From positions 124,001-188,000 of the forward strand of contig JAGTJM010000042.1 in NCBI GenBank assembly GCA_020747015.1: a stretch of DNA of 64,000 nt, written 5' to 3'. Position 1 is the stretch's first letter, and every line of letters begins with the position of its first letter. A program made the translations under genes and the position numbers. This DNA is from Pyrenochaeta sp. MPI-SDFR-AT-0127 (lineage: Eukaryota > Ascomycota > Dothideomycetes > Pleosporales > Cucurbitariaceae). The notes beneath the pieces are model-generated. The model was not told the DNA's origin. It worked only from the letters and a program-made list of their open reading frames with translations, and did no database searches. Positions 22,820-34,630 of this stretch are shown piece after piece.

Positions 22820-23178
22820 GTCGCATTTGGAGAGGATCTAGCACCAACCATCAGCACGTATAATTGCGGCTTTAGCAAAGGTAAGACGTGCGAGCAGTTG
22901 CAGCTCGGGTGGCAGCCTAGTCAGCGGAAATGTAGGCCTCAATTGGCGTCTTAGACAACGGGCAGCTCGTGATGCAGCGCTGCGGGGCATTGTCTAGGTG
23001 GAAGGGCAGTCAAAGTGGAGGAAAGAAGTCAGGATGGATGCCTGGAATTTATGAAGGAGTACCATGACATCGGCGGTTCTTCGGGCCGCTCCCTTGATAG
23101 TCAGGAACGTGGTGAGCTCAGCTTTCCGCAGGACACACATCTTCCATACAGAACCTCCGTCACCGACGTCTACGCGAA
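22820..23178. promoter_or_regulatory. Divergent promoter: orphan gene / CHS5
   Basis: This 359-base gap separates two start codons on opposite strands and should hold both promoters. No recognised element was assigned. Confidence 0.5.
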
Positions 23179-24480
23179 ATGCTCGTCTCTCTCACGGTTG
23201 GCAAGGTCGACGCGGGTGTCGCCGTCCTCTTGACCGAAGACAAACGCCTCGTACGCGCCCTCCACCCCCCAATGCCTCCCAGACGCCCAACTCTGTGCAG
23301 GCGCACCCCTGCAGTTCACCACTGACCAACCCCGCCGCAGATCGAGTTCCCCTCTATACTGCTCCCGCCAGACATCTCGTCCGGGAGCATAGTCGACATC
23401 GACGTTGGCCGCAACTACAAGGCCGAAGCCGACTCGGCCAAATCCTTCCACGAGCTCCAATCTGACATATTCCGCACCTTTGGCCAGCGCACACCCTCGG
23501 CGCCTGTTCTCCGCTGTCGCAATGCTACACAGACCTCAGTCGTCCTTGAATGGGATCCCATCGACGTTGCGACTGCCGAACTGCGCAGCCTCACGCTCTA
23601 CCGCAATGGCAGCAAGGCAGGCACGATACCCAAGCCCGGCGATGTACACAGCACCAAGTTGAGCGGCTTGGCCGTGGACACTGAATACGTCTTCCATCTG
23701 GTCCTCAAAACTAGCGCGGGCACATTCAGCAGCGAGAAGCTCAAGGTCCAGACACACAAGATGACAGATCTGTCAGGCATCACCATAACGCCCGGCCACA
23801 TGCCAGCCGCTCTGCGCGAGTCGCTGCAGCGCTCTGTTGAACGCATCGGCGCCAAGATCGCGGACACGGTCCGTATCGATACTACTCACTTCGTATGCAC
23901 AGAGGGACGAGGGCCTGCGTGGGAAAAGGCAGTGGAGAACAACATCCCCGTCGTGGTACCGGATTGGATCATAGGGTGCGAAAGGGAAGGCAGAATCGTT
24001 GGAGTTAGGGGGTACTATCTGAACGCCGACCCAAGGTTACGAAATGTCGGCCCAGGAACGTCACAGCCAATGCCGCAGCAGGCGCAACCACAACCGCAGC
24101 GACCTAGAAGTCCACTGCAGAGCCCGAGGACGGAGGTTACACCACCAACCCCCGAGAGGCCGACTCACGATCGCGAACGCGATTCAGATGGCACAGCGCC
24201 GCCTCCGCCGCCGCCAAAGGACAATGTTAGTGAAAGGAGTGCCTCCACGACTCCTGAGCCAAAGAGCCAGACGGAGGAGCAGAAGGTGCGAACAGAGGAC
24301 TTGAAGCCGCAATCAGATAAAGAAAAGGAACAAGGCGAAGACACTGAAGATGACGAGTCCGAAGCCGAGGCAAGCAATGAGAAGGCGGTCGAAGCAGGGC
24401 TACCAGTTAGGCAAAAGCCAGGACAAGCCTCGGTCGAGGATGACGATGACGGGGGAAGCTTTCAAGAAGTACAATTGTGA
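23179..24480 (+). CDS. CHS5: Chs5 family exomer scaffold protein
   Basis: Two exons: 23179-23250 and 23341-24480 (90-nt intron, phase 0), 403 residues. Chs5 is the scaffold of exomer, the coat-like complex that carries chitin synthase and a few other cargoes from the trans-Golgi to the plasma membrane. The first exon encodes the short N-terminal dimerisation region (LVSLTVGKVDAGVAVLLTED), which continues after the intron with IEFPSILLPPDI. A fibronectin type III domain follows (QTSVVLEWDPIDV, LTLYRNG, LSGLAVDTEYVFHL), then a BRCT domain (THKMTDLSGITITPG, DTTHFVCTEGRGPAWEKA, IPVVVPDWIIGCEREGRIVG). The C-terminal 130 residues are a charged Pro/Glu-rich tail. Only the 24-codon first exon makes the conserved N terminus, so single-exon gene calling would miss it. 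Confidence 0.93.
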
Positions 24481-24984
24481 TTGGGAGTGGAATAGCGAGA
24501 AACAGCTTAGTGAATACCACCTTTAAGGCATTGCGTGGGGTTGGAGGTATTTAGACTTTGACAATCGAATCCGGCACTGATACCCTACCTGGTTTACTCT
24601 GCTACAAAAAGTGTATTCTCAGATCGTGTCGCTCTCGCTAGTCCGGTCATCACGTAAAGGGCACTTGCTGATAGGTACAATGCGACATACGCGATTCATT
24701 AAGCTTCGCCACATGTGGCTCGCAGAACTCTGGCAAGAGCCTAATGAATACTACGACGACTACACCCTTACCATTTTGGACAAAGCCAAATCATATCCAA
24801 GAATCTTCACGCTAACGTACACATCAAGCTGCAATTGGTTGGGTTGCCAGTCTAACGAGCTAGCCCGCTCGGCCTAACGCAAAGCGGCATGTAGCAACAT
24901 GATCATATAAGACAAGTAGAGGTATCATTGTCGTAAGTCTTGTATGCTTTTGCCATTCTCTCCTTTATTTTCTGGCTCTTCAAT
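24481..24984. other. Intergenic
   Basis: Contains an 88-codon plus-strand frame (24611-24877) without motifs; treated as non-coding. The 3' part should include the acyltransferase promoter. Confidence 0.4.
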
Positions 24985-26373
24985 ATGGTCTCGTTACAGC
25001 TGCCGGCTATCTTAATCAATCTCCAGATCCCCCTCTTATATTTGAACAACATCCTCGCGCTCACCATTGGGCCGAATCATCACTTCCTCCGTGTCGTGAC
25101 CAGCCTCCCAATCCTCGTTGTTCTCATTTGTCAGTCTTTGTACAGGGATTTGGAAGGACCATGGGGTGATCATTATGCAATGAATTGCCTCGTGCTGAGC
25201 GCATCGTTCGTGTACGTGGACTGGATTCTACTGTCCAGCCCCGACAAAGATGGGTGGCATAAGAAGCAGTACGATAAGCCCTCAAGAGCTATTAAGGGGA
25301 AGGAGAATGGTGCAGCGAACGGTGCAGCGAATGGTGTGCTGGCTACAAAGAAAGACAGTACTGTTCCCGCTGGGCTGCTAGCTAGACTGTGGCTGGGTAT
25401 TCGCCTCTCAACAACATTACGATATGTAGGCTGGTCGAACCAAGTCAAGAATGTTCCCGTAGAGGTCGATGCTGAGTACCCTCGATTGTGCGCCGCCCTT
25501 CCAATTTCTCACTACACATTGGAACTACCCGTGGCTGACAAATCTAGACTCTTTATTGCTCGCAAATCCCTACGAGCCCTGCTCTTCTACTTCCTCAAAG
25601 ATGCCATCTACGCCTACACCGCATCTTCTCCACATGGCAGCTGGCGTGACATCAAACATTTGAAGCGCGCTGTAGGATTCACCTCCTTCCCTTTCTGGCA
25701 CCGTTTCTGGTTCGCTTGGGTGCACATCGCATTGACCTATGTGACTCTCGAGCTCATGAACAGCCTGGTGGGAGTAGTGAGTGTGGCGACGGGGCTTGCG
25801 AACCCAAGGGATTGCCCAAGTGCGTTTGGGGATCTCAGGGGATTGGTTAGCGTGAGAAATGCATGGTCGTAAGTCTTCTGCTCTGTCCTTACTTGACCAG
25901 ATTCGGTGTGAGAAATTGATCGTGACGGCTGACATGTTCATAGGTCGGTTTGGCACCAACAATGCCGTCGCATATGTTCAGCTCCCGGAATCTTCATTGC
26001 GCGCGACGTCCTTGGTCTGCCGAAAGGATCGTTTACCTCAAAATATGTTCAACTCTTCATCGGCTTTGGTATCTCAGGCATTGTGCATGCCGGAGCATCC
26101 ATGCTAGCTCATCGTTCGTTCAGCGATGACGCTGCGTTTGCGTTCTTCATTGGCCAGGCCGTCATCATTATGGTTGAAGACCATGTTATTGACTTTGGCA
26201 AGAGCTGCGGGCTCAAGGACTCGGTGTATTGGCGCTTGGTAGGCTTTGCCTGGACTGTATTCGCTATTGGGGCGAATAGTCAGAGATGGTCTGGTCATGT
26301 TATTAGACATGATATGTGGGTGCATGATCGTGAAGCAGACTGGTTTGGTATCGGACCTAAGATTGTCATGTAG
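24985..26373 (+). CDS. Wax synthase-like membrane O-acyltransferase
   Basis: Two exons: 24985-25868 and 25944-26373 (75-nt intron), 437 residues. The first in-frame ATG (24985) is used; the frame upstream has only TTG. The protein has multiple hydrophobic helices. Its C-terminal half carries the family pattern SFPFWHRFWFAWVHIALTY, DLRGLVSVRNAWSSVWHQQC with the R-x-x-W-x-x-F/V-W-H core, then FTSKYVQLFIGFGISGIVHA with the catalytic His of membrane-bound acyltransferases in GIVHA. This fits the wax-synthase domain family that includes fungal acetyltransferases of secondary metabolism such as Tri7-type proteins. A short NGAANGAANG repeat occurs in a loop. The splice junction falls inside the core motif and restores it. 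Substrate unknown; no biosynthetic cluster genes adjoin it. Confidence 0.85.
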
Positions 26374-26697
26374 TGGCAGTGAGCCCACAGATCTGACTTA
26401 AGAAAGGCAATGTTACATCTTCCGAAGGACCTCCAGTCGTAAATCTCCATGCAACCAGTTGAGCTGAAACTCTGCGTTCGTCTCTATCTTCTTCAAACCT
26501 ATTTCCCACCTGTTCATCGAATATGAGCCTTGCCTTTACCATATTTCCCTATATTCAAAAAATATTATAGCATTATTGAGCCACTATAGAATACATTTGA
26601 CTAGCGTCGTAACACCTGCTAATGTGTAAGAGAAGGACGTAGGTAGGTGAGCTTTGCTGAGCCTGGCGCTGCACCTTTTCGTGTAACCAGATATAAA
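26374..26697. other. Intergenic
   Basis: AT-rich 3' flank of the acyltransferase gene and possible promoter remnant of the following pseudogene. Nothing else seen. Confidence 0.4.
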
Positions 26698-27558
26698 ATG
26701 ATCAGCATCGAAACTACACTGTCACACCACACACCTGGTCTCTTTAGAGCGTCAGATATCCAACGCCGCAACGACTTCACAGTGATATATAATCGCGACG
26801 ATGTCGTCCAATGCGTCAATCGTCACTACGATCTCCTGGTTCACATGACCTACCTCGACTCCGATGTTATTCAACAGCCGCCACCCGAAGGCTGGAGCGA
26901 TGAAGAGCTAGCCATTGACCTCCTTCAAGTGTTTGGTCGCTCAGAGAAAGTTATTGACCTATTGAGACACTTGCCCTATATCCGTCCAAGTCCTGGGGTT
27001 GAGAGAAACGAGGTTTATGTAGAGACCCAGGCTATCTCATACCTTCGTGGCGTAGGTCTGCTCAAAGGGCTTATAGCAGAGTCTTGCCATGAACTGAATT
27101 GTTTGATCGGTTGTTGATGCCCTTTCCTGCGTATTGGCCGCCTGGATTTATCTCATTGACCCATGGTCGCAAGGCAACAAGTTGGGTGGTAGATACTGAG
27201 GAAGGTATGGAATCAGCTGACGCGCTAAACGACTTTCTTCTCACTCATATCAGTGGTTCTGGCTCCTTCACTAGGGATTATTTTTCCTATGGGGGTGCAC
27301 TAGATAGATCCTACAGCCCCAGAGGACCAGCCTTGGCAGTAGAGTGCAAAGCTACACCATAGCTACGAGTACTTCAGTGATTTCTACTCTGAAATCAAGT
27401 CTCTCAGAACTGTCCCTATGCCGAAGGGTGAACGGAGTTGGTATCATCAGATATTGCCATGCGAGAACCCTAAGGGACACGTCAGCGTCATGGAATCAAA
27501 TAGGCTAGATTCGAGTGCCAATTTACGTATTGATGAAAATAGTGAAACAACTTCTTGA
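26698..27558 (+). pseudogene. Frameshifted gene of unknown function
   Basis: One protein-like reading passes through three frames. Segment 1 starts at ATG 26698 and runs to CHELN near 27093. Segment 2 continues in another frame as LFDRLLMPFPAYWPPGFISLTHG down to SPRGPALAVECKAT near 27354. Segment 3 continues as HSYEYFSDFYSEIKSLRTVPMPKGE to a stop at 27556-27558. No donor or acceptor pair fits either junction: the jumps occur within a few bases, as for one lost base near 27095 and one extra base near 27355. The combined reading would be about 285 residues, hydrophilic, without domains I recognise. Two frameshifts without intron signals argue for a decayed gene rather than splicing. Lies at the edge of the HET/pseudogene island. 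Confidence 0.6.
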
Positions 27559-28502
27559 AGAGCGCGGTTGACTGGGAGCCTTGAAGAGGGACGGGTATTT
27601 AGAGGTTCTTCAGAGGGACAACCGTATTCCGCCTAGCGCTAGATCATCTCACAATGGGATTCCCATTTGCACGAGAATGGACTAACGCGCCAATCGTCGT
27701 TTGAAAATCGACAGTATGGGAGCTTTGAAGCTAATGTTGGTTCAAGTAGCAAGATAGTATCTGAGTTCGGTAACATCCCTATTCTCTCTCAAAGCTGGAT
27801 TCAGTTTACACAGGTGTATAAAGTCGATATCGTCATACTTTCCAATCCCTAAACAAGAGTAGCTCCTTTTAGCCTCTGTCCACTTCTTGTAGCCTCTACG
27901 CCTTAGTAAACAGTGGTACCGCTAAAGAAGTTGTCGGTGACTAACTAGACGTTGATTGGGTCTGCGTTGGCTTAGTGCTTCTGTGGTTGATTTTGAAGAA
28001 GTAGTAGATTTTGTTGGGCTTGGGCATGGTGCATAACCAGTTTGGGAGATGCAGTAATAGCATCGCAACCAGATTGAATACTATAATTCTCACCTTTTTT
28101 GCCAAGTAACCGGTACCTATATAAGAGAAGTTTATTATTCAATAGATACTCAAGGAGAGCTTATGCACTTTGCCTCTATCCTATATTGGGCAGGAGTAGG
28201 AGGATCAAGACTAGATACTCTCTTCGAGTAGAGACTTGCGCAGTCAAAGCAATGAGAGGTCATGTTAGGCAAAGATGGATAAGAGAATTGAGTTGAGATA
28301 GTTCTGCTTGTTGTGCGTTGTGTTTGATGTCTCCATGATATTCCTAGACGATATCTTGACCGTTGGGAGATCTAGGCAAGTTCTGATTACGAAATAGGCA
28401 ATACGGAGCATGAGTATTAGAATATCCAGCGGCTGTGATTCCATCAACAATTCGCACAAACTTAGTCTGAGAAAGCAGACCTTTGGAACTGGATCTTGTT
28501 CA
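27559..28502. other. Degenerate AT-rich stretch
   Basis: No gene supported. Composition is AT-rich and all frames are broken; could be decayed coding or repeat sequence. It contains the 3' flank of the truncated HET gene. Confidence 0.4.
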
Positions 28503-30026
28503 TCAAATCAACGTGAAAGTTTCCTCCCACAAAAGTCGTGAACTCCCTGGACAGGCTTCGCCGTCCATCTTATCACAAACGAAACATTCACCTACAACTT
28601 CGTAGTACACTTCACTCCTATTCTTCTGGTCGTCTTGGGCACTGTGATGGCCAGGTGACTTCGATGTAGATCCATTGAGAGTCACAGCCTTCCCTATTGG
28701 GGATCCATCTTGTCCGGCTGCGAACGTCGAAGCCCTGCGAAAATCGCCTATACCAGAGGGTCCATCACTCTTTGGCGGCTGCAGGGGGGTTGGCGGCAGA
28801 TTAACTACTGCTCTATGTGGTCCGCTCGAACTGTCCGGCCCAACGGGTGCTGAAATCAGCGGCCGGCCCAGCCAAGGATTCTCCTCGCGATATTGTTTCA
28901 GAGGATCTTCTGCGCCATAGGTCTTATCGGGCTCTTCGTGCGTGCCGTGCCGAATGAGTTGCTCCATGGTTGTGGACTTCCTTGAGATTTGTGGGGTAGC
29001 TTTCTCAGTCAGATCGTTGTCACAGGCAGGATCTAGGCCGAATGTGGGCCTTTTATTGCATCGCCGCAACACCACTGGCACGCTACATCCGTACAGGATA
29101 CATATGATATCGCCTACCCTCGAACCCTTTGGGCAGAGTCCTGTCAGTTCTTTTGTGGCACCTCCAATGAACAGCTTTCGATTAAAGCATACATCTCGTA
29201 CTCGGCGCAGGAAGTGTGACATTCCATCGTCAGCATCGATAGTTGTCATTATCTTATCAAGATGAATGTCACCACGAGTGTCTTCCTGTTGCAACATCTT
29301 CAGACAGTATGTCGGAAAGTTTGGCAGTGGTTGCATGCCGTCCTTGGTCTTATTTGCGATCAAGGTTCGCCACAGTCTTTCTGGCACATCGTCGACATGC
29401 AATTTCTTGTTGACACCAGAGTGCAACCAGCCACCAAGGGCAACGGCTTCTTGAGGCAATATACCAGGTATCATACGTGGTGACACTTCTCTGATCTCGC
29501 CTAGCTTGATGCCGACTACGTTGACAGTGCCATCGAAATCCTCATGCAGAACCACGGGCTTATCCGATGGCGTTTTCTTCCCAAAAGTCACCTGAGGTTT
29601 CCGCAACCCACAGGCTTTGTACCAGGATCGTGACGGTGGACCAACGAGGGAGTCTGCTTCTTCCTGCCCCACGAACACCTTGTCCGGCGTTCCATAAGTC
29701 GAATGTTCGAGGCATTTGATCCATGAAGGCAAATCTGATTCAAATCTTCGCTTGTCTTTTTTGCTGACCTCTTTAATGATTACCCTGTTTTTTGGTGCCC
29801 AATATCTACAGATCATGTTCTGGGAGGCAAGCTCGTGAGCACAGTACTGAATGAACTCAGTGTATACTTGCAACAATGATTTGTTCGTGTTGGGTCGAAT
29901 GTGTTGCTGTGGACTATAGGCAGCGACGGAGAGGACGGCGTAGATAATATCCCGTGGATCGCCACAGTCGAAAGGCGTCAGTGTGGAAACAAGTTCTTCG
30001 AGGTTTCTCTTCAGTTCGAGCACCAC
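28503..30026 (-). pseudogene. HET-family protein lacking its HET domain
   Basis: Open for 507 codons, matching the C-terminal two thirds of heterokaryon-incompatibility (HET) proteins: STLTPFDCGDPRDIIYAVLS near the start, then FNRKLFIGGATKELTGLCPK, VGDIICILYGCSVPVVLRR and YYEVVGECFVCDKMDGEA. The N-terminal HET domain, with its S-Y-x-W and I-D-x-x-C-I-N type motifs, is absent. Upstream in frame there is a TGA only a few codons before 30026 and no ATG until about residue 70, inside conserved sequence. No HET-domain coding was found on the minus strand from 30027 to 31385. A long Pro/Ser-rich insert lies between the two conserved C-terminal blocks. Most likely a 5'-truncated copy; an unseen distant exon cannot be fully ruled out. 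Confidence 0.65.
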
Positions 30027-30601
30027 GCCATTGTCGCCCAGTCAGGGCATCGAACCTTCGCCCGTGCTTCTACCTAGGTACCTAGATAGTGTACAGAGAA
30101 GATTTGTCCGCAATGTGCGCTTCTGACATTAGTATGTGAAGGTCTCCTCTACCACTGGGACGCACGAAAACGATCTTACAATGTTATCCTTACTCAATGC
30201 TCTAAGTTCGGAAGACTGCAGCCGTACAGAGCGAGGTGAAGAACTGTCAACGTGGTTCCATCTACACACTTGTTTACTATATGAGGCTCAATCTATGCCT
30301 GAATTCTTTAGGCACGTACATCCATGCAGGAGCTCACCAAAATTGCAGTTTTTACGCAGCCCCCTCGGCTTCAGCTTCAGCTTCATCCTGTTCCCACGAA
30401 CTTCGTCGAGTACGAGTACAGCCGCACACCCGTTCGCTCTGCTCAACTGTCCGCCGTGACAGGAATGTGTGTATCTGCCTAAGCCCTGGTTGGGAAATGG
30501 CAGGGCAGGGGCATGTTCAGACAAGTTTGCCCTACGGAAGTCAAGACCAACATGTGAAAACGGGCCACTAAAGACCACTAAAGACCATATTAATCAAAGG
30601 C
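30027..30601. other. Intergenic between relics
   Basis: No HET-domain sequence or other gene is recognisable. A 10-bp tandem duplication (CCACTAAAGA twice, 30565-30586) lies just before the next relic. Confidence 0.4.
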
Positions 30602-31321
30602 TGTGAAGGTAGGGACACCGAAGTCTGGAGTGAGGTTGCCCAATTGGTGGATACGGTCTTGTATTTGGATTCCAACGGTATTCCCAACGGCCTTGTTGAT
30701 CAAGGACTTGTAATGAATCCATGTTGGCCTAGTACTCTAGTTGACGACCCAGGATTTGCTCTCCTCTTCAACGATCCATGGTACACGCGACAAGCAAACG
30801 TGTAGCGCCAAATCCATACTATATTCTATCCTGGCTCTCCTCCAGCAGCATATGTGAACGGCAAAATACCACGACCAGGATACAACAAGCAAGGCTTCAG
30901 CCCAGAAGCCATCTTCGTGGATGAAGGAAATCCTTCGCGAAAGGCCACACATTATGAGCTATTAGAAGACTTTGGTCTCCTACGATGTCAAGATGACAGC
31001 GAAGATGAGACGAAGGCGCTCGGATTCGCATCGCTACCTGTCATTCAGAACCCCAACTCTTCTCCGCGGACTAAAGAGCCGATAACGACGCCAGCGGAAA
31101 TTTCAACAGCATCTGCCATTGCAACGGCCATCAACTCAGCTCCAACGACATTGAGCACTATTATTAATGCCGCAACACAAGCTCTTTCTGCAGCTCAGTC
31201 ATTGATCACTGAGTCGGTACAATATGCATTCCACGATGAAGATGAGCACAAAGAGAAAGAGCAGGTTGGGGAGCCTTCTTGGCTTCATTCGTCGTTTGGT
31301 GGTGAAATCCGTTCTCTTTAA
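30602..31321 (+). pseudogene. Gene relic with in-frame amber codon
   Basis: One continuous frame reads as protein from about 30602 (GCEGRDTEVWSEVAQLVDTV) to the stop at 31321, but is interrupted by TAG at 30803-30805 within RQANV-stop-RQIHTIFYPGSP. Both sides have equal coding character and the frame is unchanged, so a Trp (TGG) to TAG change is the simplest explanation. The upstream end has no ATG: a TAA closes the frame near 30569. About 240 codons survive. The C-terminal half is Ala/Thr/Ser-rich (TASAIATAINSAPTTLSTI). Family not recognised. Likely a 5'-truncated, nonsense-mutated remnant; the surviving ORF after the stop begins at 30854. Confidence 0.5.
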
Positions 31322-31385
31322 CATTTGGGCTACTACAGGATCAGCTTTGATGTATGGTTTAAAGGTTATGAGGAACTTACGTCAA

Positions 31386-33484
31386 TTAGACGAGCCGGAA
31401 TCGATAAGTACTTTTCTTGCCTCTCTTTGTCAAACTCGAAACCTCTCCATTCATAAAACCATGTGCATAACCCTCACCAATGACTTGCCATGCCTCTCGT
31501 GCTCCTCTTCTGCGCAACACAAGGGGGATACTACAGCCAAAGAGTATAGCGACGATGTCGCCTTCTCGGGCACGACAAGGTGCCATACCAACAATTCCTT
31601 CATTGGTGACCATCAATCTCCGTGCCTTCTTACGGACTGTGTCATGGAAGCGAGACAAAAAGTTGTCCAGCGTATCGAAGTCCGAGTTGTTCGAGCGATG
31701 CATTGGGTACGAGGGCGGCCGATGTAGTTTCGGTGGAAAAACCGGGTCAGCTGTGGGGATGCTAACTATGATGTCCTCGAGATTCTGATCACCGAACCTT
31801 AGTTTCCTATTTTGATCAAACCAGGTTGAAAAGCTCCAGTCAACTGGCTCCGCATCTATGCACGCATGGCATAAGCGAAGAAAGTCATTAATATAGTCTG
31901 TCGGGGCATGAAAGCAGAGGTACTTGTCTTGGCGATCGAGAACGAGTGAGCGAGCGATTGCTTGAAGCCAATCCATCGGTATCATGTTGGACCTCGGACC
32001 TCGTGTCTGGTCGTCCCCAGACTGTAGCATTGCGTGTCCTTCTTCAGTGCAGACAAAACTTTGACACCTCAATTCACGACCATCGAGGCCCCCAAGCCCA
32101 TGAATCACATCCAGTATGACGCCGTCACAGAACATCTCTTTGAGATTGACGGTGAAACGTACATTCGCGTTCTTACTCAACTGAGGACCAGGTGCATCGT
32201 ACTTCGCTTTCCAGGTAGTAGAACGCAAAGGCCTAAAATTTCCGATATGTGGGCTAGCACTCTGGCTTGCCATCAGTGGAACTGGGGATGCGAAGTCTAT
32301 CATCGCTCGCCAATCAGGGGCCCACCAGGGAACGGCGTTAGCATGCCCCGGATCTGTAGAACCAGAGTACCGGTTGAAGAGGTGGACAAAGCAAATAATA
32401 TCAAGAGATCTATACTCGTTCCAGAACGATTGCACAAGCCTCGCAAACTGAACCTCAGTGCTGGAGGTGTACTCAGGTGCTCCAATGAGTTCGCGGTCAC
32501 GTGGTGTGATCAGACCGAGAACAGAGAATATGCGGTCTCTACTATCAGTAGCGGCATGGTTCCCTAGGTAGGCCATGATGGAGACGAGGCTGATGCCTCG
32601 TGAGTAGGGTTTTGTATGCCATTGATGGATCCTCCTTCGGTTGAATGCTCCGTCAAACACCTTGCGGGGAACGAGCTCGTGTTCGAATTCGTTGCTCAGG
32701 GTACTACAAAGAAAAATGCTGTATATTGCACTTTTGAATTTACCACGAGTAATACTCTTCCTACCACAGTACAATTTTGCTTCTTTGGGAAGTACGAATT
32801 CCTGCAAAGTCCATACCTAAAGTTCAGAGCCATTAACGAGTTGTCACCACACAGGACGATTGTACTCACTCGCGTCCACCAAGTCCTGGATAGTAGACTA
32901 CTAACAGCATCGCAATTTTTGGTGAATTCCGGGTCCTCAAGGTTGCTACGCATGGCGTGATCATCTCCGCTGAACGCGACTTGCAGACTAGCAAGATAGT
33001 GTAGAAACTCGATCGCGCCGGTACAGTCACTGCCTTCGTCGATTTCTTCGCCTAACCAAATGATAGCTCTCTTTGCTCTTTTATAGATCTCTGCCATGAT
33101 TCGGACTTGCTCTTCCCGCTCGTGCCCATCAGTGAGGTTAATACAGAGACTGTCGATCCACCACCACTCTTTGTCATCAAAATCATCGTGATGCGTGACC
33201 ATATGAAGGAAAGGTACAAGGCTACTCAGAACGGGTAAAGGCCCAGTGTTCAGATGGATGGTAGTTTTCGAGTCTGTTTTCTCGCCCCAGACGTAGCTCG
33301 CTGTGAAGAAATGCGGCGCATTGGCTAATCGGAAGGTTTGGAGTTTGCCCACAAATACTCCATCTTCGGGCTGTGAGAAGCGGAGCAAGCGGATGGAGAC
33401 ACCATCCAGTGAGTCTGAATAGACAGAATCGACTCTGTTTATCCCTGGTTGAACATCCATTAGAGGGGAGATGAAGGCATACAT
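31386..33484 (-). CDS. HET-domain protein (heterokaryon incompatibility)
   Basis: Two exons: 33484-32870 and 32816-31386 (53-nt intron, phase 0), 681 residues. HET proteins trigger a cell-death response after fusion of genetically different hyphae; they are common in large, variable families. The N-terminal HET domain shows FFTASYVWGE, the WWWIDSLCINLTD motif, EEQVRIMAEIYKRAKRAIIWLGEE, and SRTWWTR joined by splicing to VWTLQEFVLPKEAKLYCG. The downstream region has DSRDRIFSVLGLI and the usual C-terminal EGDIVAILFGCSIPLVLRR. The junction WWTR/VWTLQEF is a hallmark of the family and confirms the intron. It is the only intact gene between 26.4 and 34.6 kb. It shares the C-terminal motif with the truncated copy at 28.5-30.0 kb, but the two are too different for recent duplication. 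Confidence 0.9.
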
Positions 33485-34630
33485 CTGAAGTGATGACTGT
33501 CCAATAACCGGATCACCCAGATGCTAGCTCGAATTAGGAATGGCGCGAGGTGAACAAGAAATTGCAGTATCGCAGCGTTCCGACTGTAGCCTCCCCACAC
33601 CAGATGGAATCTAAGCTGTGTCATGTTTTCGCAGAATTTAGATCATGTTGAATATTTGCCAGCTCCATAACTCAGAAGTCTAATGCTGGACCTAGATACA
33701 TGAAGAGTGCCCCGATCTTGGACTCGGGCTACGATGTGGCAGGCAGTCAAACCCCATGGTACGCTTACTTCCTTTCTGATCGTAAAAGCTGCCATATTCA
33801 CATCGCAATGGTTAAAGTAAGTGGGGATGAAGGTAGTTTCGACCCTGCACCCTGAGTATGTCGATCTTGCTTGCAGTTTGAGCAGGCAATAGAAGCCTCA
33901 GGGCTACATTCGCCCACATATCAATGATGTTATTCGCTATTAAAACTCGAGCGGATATGACTTTTCAATCTACAGCCTCCTCGATCTAGTTTCACGCGTG
34001 CGAGAGAGTGGTGGTTGCTCAGAAAGTAGCAAACCTACCGCTGGAGAACTGCACCACTCATGCGCCTCCACCGCGTGCTCATTCTATCATCAGACTAGCC
34101 GCGCAAGGGAAAATACCTCAAGCAAGTTCGCAGATGACGCTTGCGGCGCACACTTTGCCAATGGTTGATGATTTTCAGCTCAGTAAGCTTTGGGGCGTCT
34201 GAGGCGCAGCCCATCAGCACCATCCACAACGGTCGATCGGCCACGGGAAAGCGTGGAGGCGCCTCGCACGATGCAACGCGGAGTGGTCGGGAATAGTAAG
34301 TCAGCTGTACCTACACAGGTGTCATCCCTCAGACTTGCGACCGTTGCATCAAGCTGGCAATAAATACCTATTTAGGATCACGAGATCAATGGGACGCTCT
34401 TCCCACCATTTGCCTTCGGAAAGCCAGAAGGGGACGCTGACGAGAATAAGAATAGTAACAATAATGTAGAAGTCACCAGATAGAAAGGTATAAAGTGTCA
34501 TGTTGGACTTCGACTTTAGAAAGTCATCAGCTTCATTTACAAACTTCTCAATCAACCTGTTCTTACAAGCCTTCAAAACACTCGCTTTCGTTTCACAAGT
34601 TTTCAAACTTCAACCCAACACACACCCAAA
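33485..34630. other. Intergenic
   Basis: No gene recognised. A minus frame at 34349-34606 with one hydrophobic helix overlaps the promoter of the But2-like gene and is not supported. The final 60 bases are CA-rich leader ahead of the start at 34631. Confidence 0.4.

Noticed and set aside
30040..30060. TCGAACC stretch resembling a tRNA T-arm on the minus strand
   Set aside because: The flanking bases do not form a 5-bp T stem and no anticodon arm or acceptor stem pairs with it.
32034..32567. Plus-strand ORF of 177 codons
   Set aside because: Exact antisense shadow of the intact HET gene.
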